Part shown: positions 25,767 through 33,943 of the stretch, piece after piece
How the letters are laid out: each line of letters starts with the position of its first letter
Position numbering within the stretch: position 1 is the stretch's first letter
Virus record (IMG/VR): IMGVR_UViG_3300027861_000001
Coordinates: 85,054 to 149,053 of that record
Source: a virus
DNA: 64,000 nt
Direction: 5' to 3' (one strand)
Made by a program: the position numbers and the translations under genes
The notes under the pieces: model-generated
Told to the model about the DNA's origin: nothing
Seen by the model: only the letters and a program-made list of their open reading frames with translations
Database searches by the model: none

Positions 25767-26963
25767 TTATGTAGGGCCATTACCGCTATACACAATACAC
25801 TGTGAATCATCAGACGCGAAATTAAACGTTTGTGTCAGTTGTCCACCAACATTAGTAGTAGTTCCATCAGACGTAATCCTCATTGATGGGATAGTTACCG
25901 TCTTAAGGACTGTGGAGTTATCGGCTGGGTCTTTAACTTCAACCTGCAACTGCAAAGTACGAGTGTCATATTGATCAACACCATACTCTTCGTAAGCATC
26001 TCCATCTTTATCACCAGTTGTAAGCAAAGCCACAACTTCATTGTCTACGTCTAATACACTAATATCACCTGTAACGTCAGGTGGTTCTGTTATGTAACCA
26101 ACTAGAGAAGTATTTCCCATCTCCTTAATAGGAGTATTAGGGAACGAACCTCGAATTGTTACACTTTGTACCCTATACTGAGTTTCCTTAGTATCGTCTG
26201 ATGCAAAAATATAAACAGGAATGTTCTTACCTTTGATAGCTGCTGGAACTGTACCATCTGAAATTTCACTCCAAGCCATAGTAGATGTACTTGAATGGTA
26301 CACAACTAGTGTTTTATCCGCAGGGTCACCGTAACTACCGCTAACGGTAACTGTTGTACCAGCAATTGAACATTCTGGGCCTTCCTCAAGCCAATCACCA
26401 GCAATAATTACGCTAAGAGCGTAATCACCATTTCTTAATTGTTTTGGTGTTTCAGATAGCTCAAACTCATTAGAACCATCTAGTACACCAGAGTCAACCA
26501 CGACGTCATTACTAAGGTATCTCTTTTCGCTACCCCCAACTGTGTACTCTTCTGTACTCTCACCGTCAACTGAATAAGTAAAATTAAAGTCAGTAATTTG
26601 AGCATACTTTACGTGAATACACTTCAAATGCTGGGCAACATCTGCTTGCTTAATGTAAGCAATCAAGTCACAAAATCCAAGATTTACAACATCCACACCA
26701 GCACCAGGATATGCTTCATAATCTGTACCAGTCAAAACTGAATAAATTCTGTGTGACACATCAAAAGCCTGAAATGTTGCTGTTACCTCTGGAATATCGG
26801 TAACAACACCAGCTCTTCCTGAGTTACCCAACTCATTAATAGTTGTGTTTGGAATGTTTACAGGTATATCAAGACGCTGAACACGATGTGCAAAAAAGTT
26901 GTCTACTGGACCTACAATCCTTAATTCTGTATCCTGATACGGAATCGCTACTCTTTTTGTCAT
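25767..26963 (-). CDS. major tail tube protein
   Basis: 398-aa structural protein forming the tail tube. It contains an internal duplication: VQRLDIPVNIPNTTINELGN...VVTDIPEVTATFQAFDV near residues 28-70 and VQSVTIRGSFPNTPIKEMGN...YITEPPDVTGDISVLDV near 268-310. Two copies of a tube-like beta domain fit tail tube proteins that assemble as hexamers imitating a larger ring. Its position immediately before the chaperone and tape measure genes, and a following terminator implying high expression, support the call. A sheath was considered and rejected on size and absence of a second tube gene. Confidence 0.82.
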   Translation of the reverse strand: MTKRVAIPYQDTELRIVGPVDNFFAHRVQRLDIPVNIPNTTINELGNSGRAGVVTDIPEVTATFQAFDVSHRIYSVLTGTDYEAYPGAGVDVVNLGFCDLIAYIKQADVAQHLKCIHVKYAQITDFNFTYSVDGESTEEYTVGGSEKRYLSNDVVVDSGVLDGSNEFELSETPKQLRNGDYALSVIIAGDWLEEGPECSIAGTTVTVSGSYGDPADKTLVVYHSSTSTMAWSEISDGTVPAAIKGKNIPVYIFASDDTKETQYRVQSVTIRGSFPNTPIKEMGNTSLVGYITEPPDVTGDISVLDVDNEVVALLTTGDKDGDAYEEYGVDQYDTRTLQLQVEVKDPADNSTVLKTVTIPSMRITSDGTTTNVGGQLTQTFNFASDDSQCIVYSGNGPT

Positions 26964-27090
26964 TCTACAACCCTCTTATTTATTTTCCCTCTCTCAATAT
27001 ACTAACATTACCTTTTCTACCTAAATAACCTTTTTTATTCCGCACCTTTTTTACCGAAAAAATTTCTCCTTCCCTGAGAGAGTATCTCCA

Positions 27091-27570
27091 TTATTGCGCT
27101 TTAGTAGACTTAGTACTAAAACTAACATTTACACGCCAATATTTATTTTTGTTTCCGAAACCAAACCCATACGTGGGTTTTAACGTTCTGTCCTCTGGAC
27201 TTACATATTCAATAATTCTTAAGTCTACACCAATTATGCTTTTCCCTGTGTCAGCATTAAATCCAGAAGAATAATCTCTTATTGGAATGGCGTTATCTAA
27301 CGCAGCATATAACAAGTCACCCAAGTCGTCACGTTGGGTATCTGTCGATGCAAAAATATCTACAGACCAGTCTCTTTCGAACCAAGCTGCGCCAAGCTCA
27401 CCACCTATTTCAGCCGTTAACTTATGTTCAATAGAAGCTGATGGAACTATTAATGTTCCAGTTTCAATTTCATTATAAGGATAGCTATCAACAACGCTGG
27501 TTACATAGGAACCTATAATATTTTTCACAAAGAAATATACGCTTAAGTCTTCGTTTCTAAGTTTACCCAT
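27091..27570 (-). CDS. head-tail joining / tail completion protein (predicted)
   Basis: 159-aa protein of alpha/beta character: VPSASIEHKLTAEIGGELGAAWFERDWSVDIFAST, then RDDLGDLLYAALDNAIPIRDYSSGF. This layout (strand, helix, strand, then a helix with DxRDxLxDL) resembles tail terminator or completion proteins that cap the tube. It lies directly upstream of the tube gene in transcription order, where tail terminators usually sit. Function by position and general resemblance only. The 128 bases after its stop up to the tube gene hold no gene. Confidence 0.5.
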   Translation of the reverse strand: MGKLRNEDLSVYFFVKNIIGSYVTSVVDSYPYNEIETGTLIVPSASIEHKLTAEIGGELGAAWFERDWSVDIFASTDTQRDDLGDLLYAALDNAIPIRDYSSGFNADTGKSIIGVDLRIIEYVSPEDRTLKPTYGFGFGNKNKYWRVNVSFSTKSTKAQ

Positions 27571-27573
27571 TAT

Positions 27574-27762
27574 CTACATACCCAAACCAACTCCGAGAAG
27601 TACACCACCAAGCGCAAATACCCAAGCAGTAATCTTCATAAGTATCATCCAAATTGGTTCCTTATAAATAATTTCAAGAGCTACCGCACCTCCGGTAGCA
27701 ACTGTTCCTCCAGCCATCAATATTATCCCCGCCAAGCAGAACGCTACTTCTATTCCTGCCAT
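27574..27762 (-). CDS. small two-helix membrane protein
   Basis: 62-aa, highly hydrophobic protein with two predicted membrane helices (about residues 6-27 and 38-60) separated by EIIYKEP. A strong ribosome site, AAGGAGAAAAAATG, supports it. It sits inside the head-tail joining genes. A two-helix protein of this size could be a holin, but no endolysin is nearby; it may instead be a virion membrane-interacting component. Confidence 0.68.
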   Translation of the reverse strand: MAGIEVAFCLAGIILMAGGTVATGGAVALEIIYKEPIWMILMKITAWVFALGGVLLGVGLGM

Positions 27763-27774
27763 TTTTTCTCCTTT

Positions 27775-28662
27775 CTATTTTGGAATTCTCCCTGTAAACC
27801 TTCTTATTAAATTACCAAGTCTATCAAATATTGCACCACGTCCCATCAATACATTCATTGAACCAAACTTAACTACCTTCTCACTACCAGCTATGACAAA
27901 CACCATGTTTCCTTTTTTTGACTTCCACTGATAACCAAGGTGTCGTCTATCGTCTATGGTCATTACAGCAGCTTCAGTTTGTGCAAACCCTATTGTAACA
28001 TTTATCAAAGCTAATAGTCTAGCCAACACTACACTTCGTTCAAAAGCTCTTAACATCTCTTTTTTGTAGGTGTGACCAAACGATCTTAATAAATGCTTTG
28101 ATTGAAATCCGACTACTGGTTGAGAATTACCCCACTCAATCAGCTCCCAAAACGGTGCTATCTCTTCGTCTATCATAAGGCTACATTTAGCATCTGTCAA
28201 CCGACTGTAGGTGTCATTTTTATCTCTACCTTGTAGAAAAGCAATATACATACCAGTAAATCCTTCAAGAGTACCTGCATAATCACGAACCCTGTTCTGA
28301 ATTCTTTGTAAGTCAGCTAAGTCACCAAGCAACCTTAAATCAATATACTTAGCTTGATAAAGACCAGACTCATCAATGTAAACACCTGTGTGCCCGTTTC
28401 TTGCAAAAGCAGACTCTAACACTTCCATGTAAATAGGTGAGTTACTGTACTCATGAATATCATACATTGCTTTTAGAAACTCTTCTTTTAATTGTTCGTT
28501 CAGTGTAAAAGCTGATATTTTTAGTTGTTGATAAATGATGGTAGAAACTTCACCTAACATAAAGGCAATGTTTAGTGGTGAAACTACTAATCCAGCCGCA
28601 GCAATTACACCTGGCGGATTAAAAGCGACGATACTGTGTGTATGCACTAATGATCTATTCAT
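27775..28662 (-). CDS. hypothetical structural-region protein
   Basis: 295-aa protein, not recognised. The N-terminal 45 residues are hydrophobic and may form one membrane helix (GVIAAAGLVVSPLNIAFML). The centre is helical (QLKEEFLKAMYDIHEY, LADLQRIQNRVRDYAGTLEGFTG), and the C-terminus is basic (IFDRLGNLIRRFTGRIPK). Position between neck-type genes suggests a minor virion or assembly protein. It overlaps the upstream 76-aa gene by 8 bases. Confidence 0.6.
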   Translation of the reverse strand: MNRSLVHTHSIVAFNPPGVIAAAGLVVSPLNIAFMLGEVSTIIYQQLKISAFTLNEQLKEEFLKAMYDIHEYSNSPIYMEVLESAFARNGHTGVYIDESGLYQAKYIDLRLLGDLADLQRIQNRVRDYAGTLEGFTGMYIAFLQGRDKNDTYSRLTDAKCSLMIDEEIAPFWELIEWGNSQPVVGFQSKHLLRSFGHTYKKEMLRAFERSVVLARLLALINVTIGFAQTEAAVMTIDDRRHLGYQWKSKKGNMVFVIAGSEKVVKFGSMNVLMGRGAIFDRLGNLIRRFTGRIPK

Positions 28663-28885
28663 TTACTCCTTCAACACTTATACCAACCACTGTAAAAATA
28701 CCACGAGTGAAAGAGTTCATGTTGTCCAACACTATCTTTCGTACTTTTTTAAACTGCTCTTGGTCTTGTATTTCCTCTTCTAATTCTCCCAAAGCAATCG
28801 CGCAATATTTCTTTTTCTTTTTGTCAATCATTCTTACAATTTCCAGTTCTGTAAGACCACCCTCTAATTCCTGTTTTCTTTCCAT
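28655..28885 (-). CDS. hypothetical protein
   Basis: 76-aa, charged helical protein (KKKKKYCAIALGELEEEIQDQEQF near the middle). Not recognised. It is supported by the ribosome site TAAGGAATTAATTATG, its fit between two genes and an 8-base overlap with the next gene. Confidence 0.55.
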   Translation of the reverse strand: MERKQELEGGLTELEIVRMIDKKKKKYCAIALGELEEEIQDQEQFKKVRKIVLDNMNSFTRGIFTVVGISVEGVNE

Positions 28886-28928
28886 AATTAATTCCTTACC
28901 TATTTTTAAGTTCCACAGCTCTTAACAT

Positions 28929-29381
28929 TTAACTCTTCTCAAACTCTGTACATAAGAAACGAATTCTGTCTCTAGTTGGTACTCCTCTGTATATTTTCTG
29001 CGTGGGATTAAGTTTTCTGGAATCAGCAATTATGTATTTTATACTTGATATTTGGTCACTTGTTAAAACGTCTATGTCAATAGTAATTGAACAATCACCA
29101 ACAAACGATTCACCCGCTGTGTCTTTGTCAGAGATGTCTTGGGAGTTCCACCTCACGTGTGCCGTAGTGGTTACCACGTCATCAGTAAATAGATAATATG
29201 CACCAGAACACTCGCTACACAACGAATTCAAACTCGTTTTATTAATTCCATCCAACAAATTAGCACCGGAACAAAGCGAACACTCAGTATATGATCCTTC
29301 TAAATAGAACGATACAGTTTGTCCAATTGCTGCTCTAATGCTGTCTTTAGTAGATTTTGTTGACGGAAATTCAATAGCCAC
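28929..29381 (-). CDS. structural-region protein with four-Cys zinc site
   Basis: 150-aa protein. Residues about 34-62 carry CSLCSG and CSECSG, a DnaJ-like pair of CxxCxG knuckles that probably binds zinc inside an otherwise beta-rich fold (VGDCSITIDIDVLT). Comparable Cys-knuckle insertions occur in small head-tail connector proteins of some siphoviruses; the call stays general. It lies between the glycosyltransferase at 29393 and the 76-aa gene. Confidence 0.6.
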   Translation of the reverse strand: MAIEFPSTKSTKDSIRAAIGQTVSFYLEGSYTECSLCSGANLLDGINKTSLNSLCSECSGAYYLFTDDVVTTTAHVRWNSQDISDKDTAGESFVGDCSITIDIDVLTSDQISSIKYIIADSRKLNPTQKIYRGVPTRDRIRFLCTEFEKS

Positions 29382-29392
29382 GAAAAAACCTC

Positions 29393-30598
29393 TTATGACT
29401 CGTATTTTTGAGACGTTAAAGATGAATTAAGTGTTTCAACAACTAACGAATCAAATTGGTTAGCAATATAATCCCACGTAAATTCTTCTCTTTGAGTATA
29501 TTTATATGCTGTTTTAGCATATTCAGCTAGTTTTATTCTATCAAAATATAATTCGTCTAAAATCTCAACTAAGTGCTCTATACTAATTACCCCACCTTCT
29601 GTGTTAACACCACCAGTCAAAACGTCCCAGTGGTCAACATCAATTAGCGGAGCATACCCTGTCCACAATTCTTTACAAGCTGAATGGTTAGGAACAATTT
29701 GTGCAACACCACATGCTGCGCTTTCGAACGGGCTTAAACCAAACCCTTCACCCATCGATGTCATTACTTGTACATCAGCACAGTTATAAACTTTGCAAAG
29801 ATTTTGAATTGTTACCCCTTCTGCTGCTGTCATGTCCGATTGATCAGTTATATATAACTTGTCGTCTATACCCCACCTTTGTGATAAAGAAACTAAGTTC
29901 CAACCAACATCATTTAAGACCCCATGATAATAAAAAGCAATATTTTTACGGTCACTTGGACTCTTTCTTTCCAACCAAACCGACATTGCTTTCAAAAATA
30001 AATCTAAACGTTTTCTAGGTTGGTTTCTATTAACGTTCTGAACAATGAATAACTCGTCTGGAATATTCTGAAGAAGATGCCTAGCGTCTTCCATTGGATA
30101 AAACTCGTCAGTGTCTACTCCGTGACCAATAATTTTTATGCTGTGTGGATATACTTGCTCAATGGCTTTCTTTCCAAACTCAGTATACGCTGTTACTTGT
30201 GCACCAACCTCACGTATAACTCTTAACCATTCTTCCTGAACAGGTAAAGCGTCTACTGGAGAGTATATAATAACTTTTTGCCCTTCTGGCATGTGGCTTA
30301 AATACTCTTTAACAATCCACAAATCATTATTAATAATAATAACGTCTGGTTTCTCTTTACGTATGATCTCTTCTACCCTGTTAAACCCATACAAATTTCC
30401 AGTTGTTCTGGCTGGATAAATCCTAATTAACCCTTCATATCTATGTGGATCACCTATTGGATGGTTAATACCCAGCACAGAAATTTCATATTTACCTGTC
30501 CTAAGTAACCCTTCCAGCACTCCCTGAGAAACTCTCCCAAACCCCGTAGTTACGGCAGGCGAATCTCCGATCCAAAATAATTTTGTTTTGTTTCCCAT
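29393..30598 (-). CDS. GT4-family glycosyltransferase
   Basis: 401-aa GT-B retaining glycosyltransferase that would transfer a sugar from an NDP-sugar. N-terminal domain: KLFWIGDSPAVTTGFGRVSQGVLEGL. C-terminal domain: GHGVDTDEFYP, NVNRNQPRKRLDLFLKA, and the donor-binding EGFGLSPFESAACG with the E-x7-E spacing of GT4 enzymes. The start at 30598 is chosen because AAAGGAGAGGAC precedes that ATG; the 19 extra codons up to 30655 have none. It lies among head-tail joining genes, more than 5 kb away from the main sugar island. Confidence 0.85.
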   Translation of the reverse strand: MGNKTKLFWIGDSPAVTTGFGRVSQGVLEGLLRTGKYEISVLGINHPIGDPHRYEGLIRIYPARTTGNLYGFNRVEEIIRKEKPDVIIINNDLWIVKEYLSHMPEGQKVIIYSPVDALPVQEEWLRVIREVGAQVTAYTEFGKKAIEQVYPHSIKIIGHGVDTDEFYPMEDARHLLQNIPDELFIVQNVNRNQPRKRLDLFLKAMSVWLERKSPSDRKNIAFYYHGVLNDVGWNLVSLSQRWGIDDKLYITDQSDMTAAEGVTIQNLCKVYNCADVQVMTSMGEGFGLSPFESAACGVAQIVPNHSACKELWTGYAPLIDVDHWDVLTGGVNTEGGVISIEHLVEILDELYFDRIKLAEYAKTAYKYTQREEFTWDYIANQFDSLVVETLNSSLTSQKYES

Positions 30599-30675
30599 GT
30601 CCTCTCCTTTGCTATCCTTTTTTATCCTACATTCAAAATTAATACACTTGACCAAGTTACTATAGTATCACCCAA

Positions 30676-30828
30676 CTAAACTGTCTTTACGGCACCAGTA
30701 CTATCAACATCTACGACAGTCCATTTCTCACTAGAACTATCCCAACCCACTAAAACACAAATTTTTACATTTAAATTCTCAACTAAATCAGCTACTTCTT
30801 CTAAAGTATCAAATGTTCTTACTACCAT
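30676..30828 (-). CDS. small hypothetical protein
   Basis: 50-aa protein (MVVRTFDTLEEVADLVENLN..., ending AVKTV) in the gap between the glycosyltransferase and the metallophosphoesterase. The ribosome site is GGAGAGATAATATG. It is a mixed alpha/beta mini-protein with no Cys cluster or membrane segment and is not recognised. Confidence 0.62.
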   Translation of the reverse strand: MVVRTFDTLEEVADLVENLNVKICVLVGWDSSSEKWTVVDVDSTGAVKTV

Positions 30829-30838
30829 ATTATCTCTC

Positions 30839-31540
30839 CTACCAAGCTGTTTGCTTCGCTGTTACTATTATTGGAGCATGAAGTATCCTATCATCTTCCC
30901 CTACAAGAATAAGTGAATAACTAGCATTACCATGAAAGTTTACCGGTATACAACTAAATCCTTGGTCAAACCATGACATCGGTTTATTATACACGAAGTG
31001 TATCATTTCAGCAGCACGAAGATGACCAGAGTAAAGTCCTCTAACATTGTTTGTTAAATATTTATCACAACTACTGCTAGTTTTTATCCATATTGGGTGG
31101 TGTGAAAATATCAAATGAAATCTACCATCATAATTAAGACTTTCTTTCAACCATTTGTGTTGTTTCTTATCATAGTTTTCTAATGTCGCTCCCCAACCAA
31201 CAGAGAACTTACTTCCTAAGTATGAGGTATCTAAGAAGTTTAAACAGTAATTCTTTATACTTTTTGATTTGTAAGTACTGTCTCCGAAATACTGAGTCCA
31301 TAGCGTACCACAGTCGTGTTCGCCAGGGATAATAACTACCTCAGATTCAATTTTTTTAATAGATTTACTTGCAAGCTCGAACGATACCTCATCATCTTTA
31401 TCATGAACAGTATCCCCTGCAATAATGACTAAATCTACTTCGTCTTTATTTATTCTATCAACCATAAGGTCTAAATTATTTTTAAAAGGTTTGATATGCA
31501 AATCAGCAAGAAGTGCTAATTTAAATTTAATTTCATCCAT
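30839..31540 (-). CDS. calcineurin-like metallophosphoesterase with altered metal ligands
   Basis: 233-aa phosphoesterase fold: LADLHI (D13, H15), IIAGDTVHD (G42-D43, D47), IIPGEHD (73-76), FSHHPIW (H147) and YSGHLR (172-175). The first three blocks and SHHP match the family, but the usual Asn of GNH(D/E) is Glu, and the last GHxH has Arg in place of the final metal-binding His. The enzyme may have altered chemistry or be structural. It sits between a small gene and head-tail connector genes. Confidence 0.78.
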   Translation of the reverse strand: MDEIKFKLALLADLHIKPFKNNLDLMVDRINKDEVDLVIIAGDTVHDKDDEVSFELASKSIKKIESEVVIIPGEHDCGTLWTQYFGDSTYKSKSIKNYCLNFLDTSYLGSKFSVGWGATLENYDKKQHKWLKESLNYDGRFHLIFSHHPIWIKTSSSCDKYLTNNVRGLYSGHLRAAEMIHFVYNKPMSWFDQGFSCIPVNFHGNASYSLILVGEDDRILHAPIIVTAKQTAW

Positions 31541-31560
31541 TGTTTACTCCTATCCTTTCC

Positions 31561-32043
31561 TTATTCCCAATCTTTTGTTTGCCCATAAAGGCGACCATAA
31601 GCTGGTCTTGCCAATTTTTTAGGTAATAACATGTTTAATTCATCTACATCGTCTTGAAGAGCCGAAGATCGCTGCTTAGCAGACTCAATATTAGAATAAG
31701 ATATTTCTTCATCTCTCCAACTCACAGCCGAACTAACCGACGAAAACTTCGAACCGCTTTTTATCATAATAGCAGCTTGAAGAACAATTGGTCTATTGTC
31801 TTGTCTTTGTATTACTGGTGGAGAAGAAAAATCAAAAGTAACTCCTGTCCCTGTATTTCGCAAAGCTACTCCATCATTATCAAGATAATATCTGTTAGAC
31901 CATCTTGGCATTAGCGCATTTACTGCGTGTCTTAAGATATTATGCAATAACTCATCAGTATACGTATACGGTTCAGTAGTATCACCTATGTGAACTCTAA
32001 GAGGTATCAAAATTTCCTCAAGATTTGATTGTGTAAAAGTCAT
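31561..32043 (-). CDS. head-tail connector / adaptor-like protein (predicted)
   Basis: 160-aa helical protein: LEEILIPLRVHIGDTTEPYTYTDELLHNILRHAVNAL near the N-terminus resembles connector proteins of the gp6/gp15 kind (short helices, a YTDEEL-like segment, then a helix). It follows the capsid and two small genes, the standard place of the first connector. Function from pattern and position only. It ends shortly before the metallophosphoesterase gene. Confidence 0.6.
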   Translation of the reverse strand: MTFTQSNLEEILIPLRVHIGDTTEPYTYTDELLHNILRHAVNALMPRWSNRYYLDNDGVALRNTGTGVTFDFSSPPVIQRQDNRPIVLQAAIMIKSGSKFSSVSSAVSWRDEEISYSNIESAKQRSSALQDDVDELNMLLPKKLARPAYGRLYGQTKDWE

Positions 32044-32318
32044 TATATTGTGCCCTTAACCTCAATATATTTTCTATCTCGCTTAGTTTCAGTCCCAAGA
32101 ACATAATCAACATCAGCTATGTACCCACCTGTTGTGGTAGGTGCCCATAAGAAATAAGCATAAACACCAGAAACTGTAGCTTGTCCACTAGTAACCACAT
32201 CCTCAGTTGCAATATCATAAATAGTATAAACAGCTGATGATGGATTAGTTACTGAAGAAACCTCTGCCGAATCAGCAGAAGTTACGACAAACCTAGTTTC
32301 ACCTACATACCATATCAT
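32043..32318 (-). CDS. small beta-rich virion protein (predicted)
   Basis: 91-aa protein with an Ig-like or head-fibre strand pattern (SAVYTIYDIATEDVVTSG, then GVYAYFLWAPTTTGGYIADVDYV). Such small beta sandwiches are common between capsid and connector genes. The stop overlaps the next start by one base. GGTAGGTGTCAG supports the ATG. Not otherwise recognised. Confidence 0.55.
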   Translation of the reverse strand: MIWYVGETRFVVTSADSAEVSSVTNPSSAVYTIYDIATEDVVTSGQATVSGVYAYFLWAPTTTGGYIADVDYVLGTETKRDRKYIEVKGTI

Positions 32319-32337
32319 ACTGACACCTACCTACAAA

Positions 32338-32850
32338 TTATATTGTTTTTACAGAGGTTGTACCATCGTCTACTGAGGTAACACCTGTAATATCACCACG
32401 CTCCTTTTCCTCAAGGTTTTCGGCTGCTTTTCTTATAAAAGTAACAGTTTTAATTGCTTTATTATCTTCTTCAGCAAGCACCAACAGTCTCCTAATTGGT
32501 GTTGATGAAGTGAACTCACCCACACTCTTTTTCATTTTTGGGTAAGGTTGTTTCAAAAGGTCTTTCAAGAAACCATCGCTAACGGCATTTGTCTCATCAA
32601 TCTCAACGTTATGTGTTTCTAATTGCATTAAATACCCGTTCTTAATAGCTCCTTTGTTTTTCTTCATGAAGAACTTTTCACCTTCCTCATCAAATATCTC
32701 CAATGTAATATCATCAATATCTGTTTCAGAATTATTTGGATCACCTTTTAAAATATATTCGTCAAGGTCACCTCTTTTGGTTAAGCAAAGTCCACTAACT
32801 GCCCCTTTGACTACTTTCCGATAAAATATCGGATACGTCTTATCGTTCAT
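32338..32850 (-). CDS. hypothetical head-region protein
   Basis: 170-aa protein, not recognised. The beta-rich first half (YPIFYRKVVKGAVSGL, then DDITLEIFDEEG) is followed by charged helices and a Thr-rich end. The ATG at 32850 is chosen for its ribosome site AAAGGAGAAAATAAAATG; the frame extends upstream to 32901 but lacks one there. It is the first gene after the major capsid terminator hairpin. Confidence 0.58.
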   Translation of the reverse strand: MNDKTYPIFYRKVVKGAVSGLCLTKRGDLDEYILKGDPNNSETDIDDITLEIFDEEGEKFFMKKNKGAIKNGYLMQLETHNVEIDETNAVSDGFLKDLLKQPYPKMKKSVGEFTSSTPIRRLLVLAEEDNKAIKTVTFIRKAAENLEEKERGDITGVTSVDDGTTSVKTI

Positions 32851-32934
32851 TTTATTTTCTCCTTTTAACTTTATTTTACATCGAAATTTTAATCCTCTCA
32901 CTCTTCCGATGTGTTAGATTTATATAATCTAACG

Positions 32935-32965
32935 TTTTAAAGGGGAGGAGAGTTACTCCTCCCCT
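32935..32965 (-). terminator. hairpin after major capsid gene
   Basis: Minus-strand AGGGGAGGAG (32965-32956 region) and CTCCTCCCCT form a 10-bp stem with a 5-base loop, followed by TTTAAAA. A second 8-bp hairpin (GTTAGATT/AATCTAAC) lies just beyond, at about 32913-32933. Likely partial terminator or mRNA stabiliser below the capsid gene. Confidence 0.75.
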
Positions 32966-32971
32966 GAAAAA

Positions 32972-33889
32972 TTAGGCATCAGTTCTTATAATTACGATGT
33001 TGTCCATACCATCAAGAATCATACCAAACTGTTGATATATTCTTATATGCCATGTTGGAGGAGCAGTAGCCATTTCTGTCCACTGATCTTCTCTAACATC
33101 ACCATAAGTTATAAACTCACCAACGTTGTCTCCAATAACGCAAATCATATCGTCTTGTATTAACTTGTTTCTATCATATACGTTATCATAAATTTGCTCT
33201 AAAGCTACAAAGTTTGCACCATAGTAACCCCCAAACCAACCAGTTCTTCGAATTTCTTCTAAAGCTGATGGTACTGGAAGAGCACAAGTAGGTGAAGCAA
33301 TGTCAGCAGTTATTGGTAATCTATACCCAGCAAACTTAGTAATAGGAGCCAAGGCTGTTCTTCTACCAACTACGCTGCGAACACCGCCTGATACGTCAGC
33401 TATCTGATCGATAGCGTCTTCCAGAGCAGTTCGTGTTAGCGAGCTTGCGTAATAGAAATTGACTGAGTCATTGATTGTTGCCAATGTATACAATGCACCT
33501 ACTACTTTTGCTACATAGAAATCAGAAAGTTTAGCCATCATCTCTGCACGAATTGAATCGACTGTACCAATCTCTCCAGACTCTACTTCCCACTCATTAT
33601 GGGAAACTTCTGCATATGCTTGATCTAAGTTCCAAGTCACATTATCTTTGATTGTGATTTGACTTGCCAGTGTGTTCTGACCAGGAACCAACTGACGAAC
33701 CTCGATACCTCTTCGAACTTTCTTCACTAAAGCATCACCAGGTTTCAATGATCGTGTATTTAAAAACATTCCTACCACATCTCTCGATACGTGGTTAGGA
33801 TCGATATATTCCACAATCAACTCTGCCAAAGCTCGTCTATCGGTCTTAGCAACTTCGGCATAAGCTTCTTTAAATTTCTCCTGTTCCAT
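32972..33889 (-). CDS. major capsid protein
   Basis: 305-aa protein with the layout of HK97-fold major capsid proteins of the type lacking a long N-terminal delta domain. A helical N-terminus leads to GDALVKKVRRGIEVRQLVPGQ, then the beta-rich core and a long helix region (IRAEMMAKLSDFYVAKVVGALYTLAT), and a C-terminal TWHIRIYQQFGMILDGMDNIVIIR strand pair. It follows protease, scaffold and decoration genes and is bracketed by GC-rich hairpins, consistent with very high expression. The ATG at 33889 has GGAGAG 7 bases upstream; the ATG at 33904 has no ribosome site. Confidence 0.85.
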   Translation of the reverse strand: MEQEKFKEAYAEVAKTDRRALAELIVEYIDPNHVSRDVVGMFLNTRSLKPGDALVKKVRRGIEVRQLVPGQNTLASQITIKDNVTWNLDQAYAEVSHNEWEVESGEIGTVDSIRAEMMAKLSDFYVAKVVGALYTLATINDSVNFYYASSLTRTALEDAIDQIADVSGGVRSVVGRRTALAPITKFAGYRLPITADIASPTCALPVPSALEEIRRTGWFGGYYGANFVALEQIYDNVYDRNKLIQDDMICVIGDNVGEFITYGDVREDQWTEMATAPPTWHIRIYQQFGMILDGMDNIVIIRTDA

Positions 33890-33907
33890 TTTTTCACTCT
33901 CCATGTA

Positions 33908-33927
33908 GGGAGGGTTTTACCCCTCCC
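33908..33927 (-). promoter_or_regulatory. GC-rich hairpin just upstream of capsid ribosome site
   Basis: Minus-strand GGGAGGG (33927-33921) pairs with CCCTCCC (33914-33908) around a 6-base loop, ending a few bases before the GGAGAG that serves the capsid gene. There is no T-run after it, so it is more likely a 5' mRNA stabiliser or processing site than a terminator. Confidence 0.55.
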
Positions 33928-33943
33928 CACAAGTTAATTAAAT

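Noticed and set aside
25767-26963. Tail sheath protein
   Set aside because: Too short, has a duplicated tube-like domain, no second tube gene follows and no contractile baseplate genes were seen.
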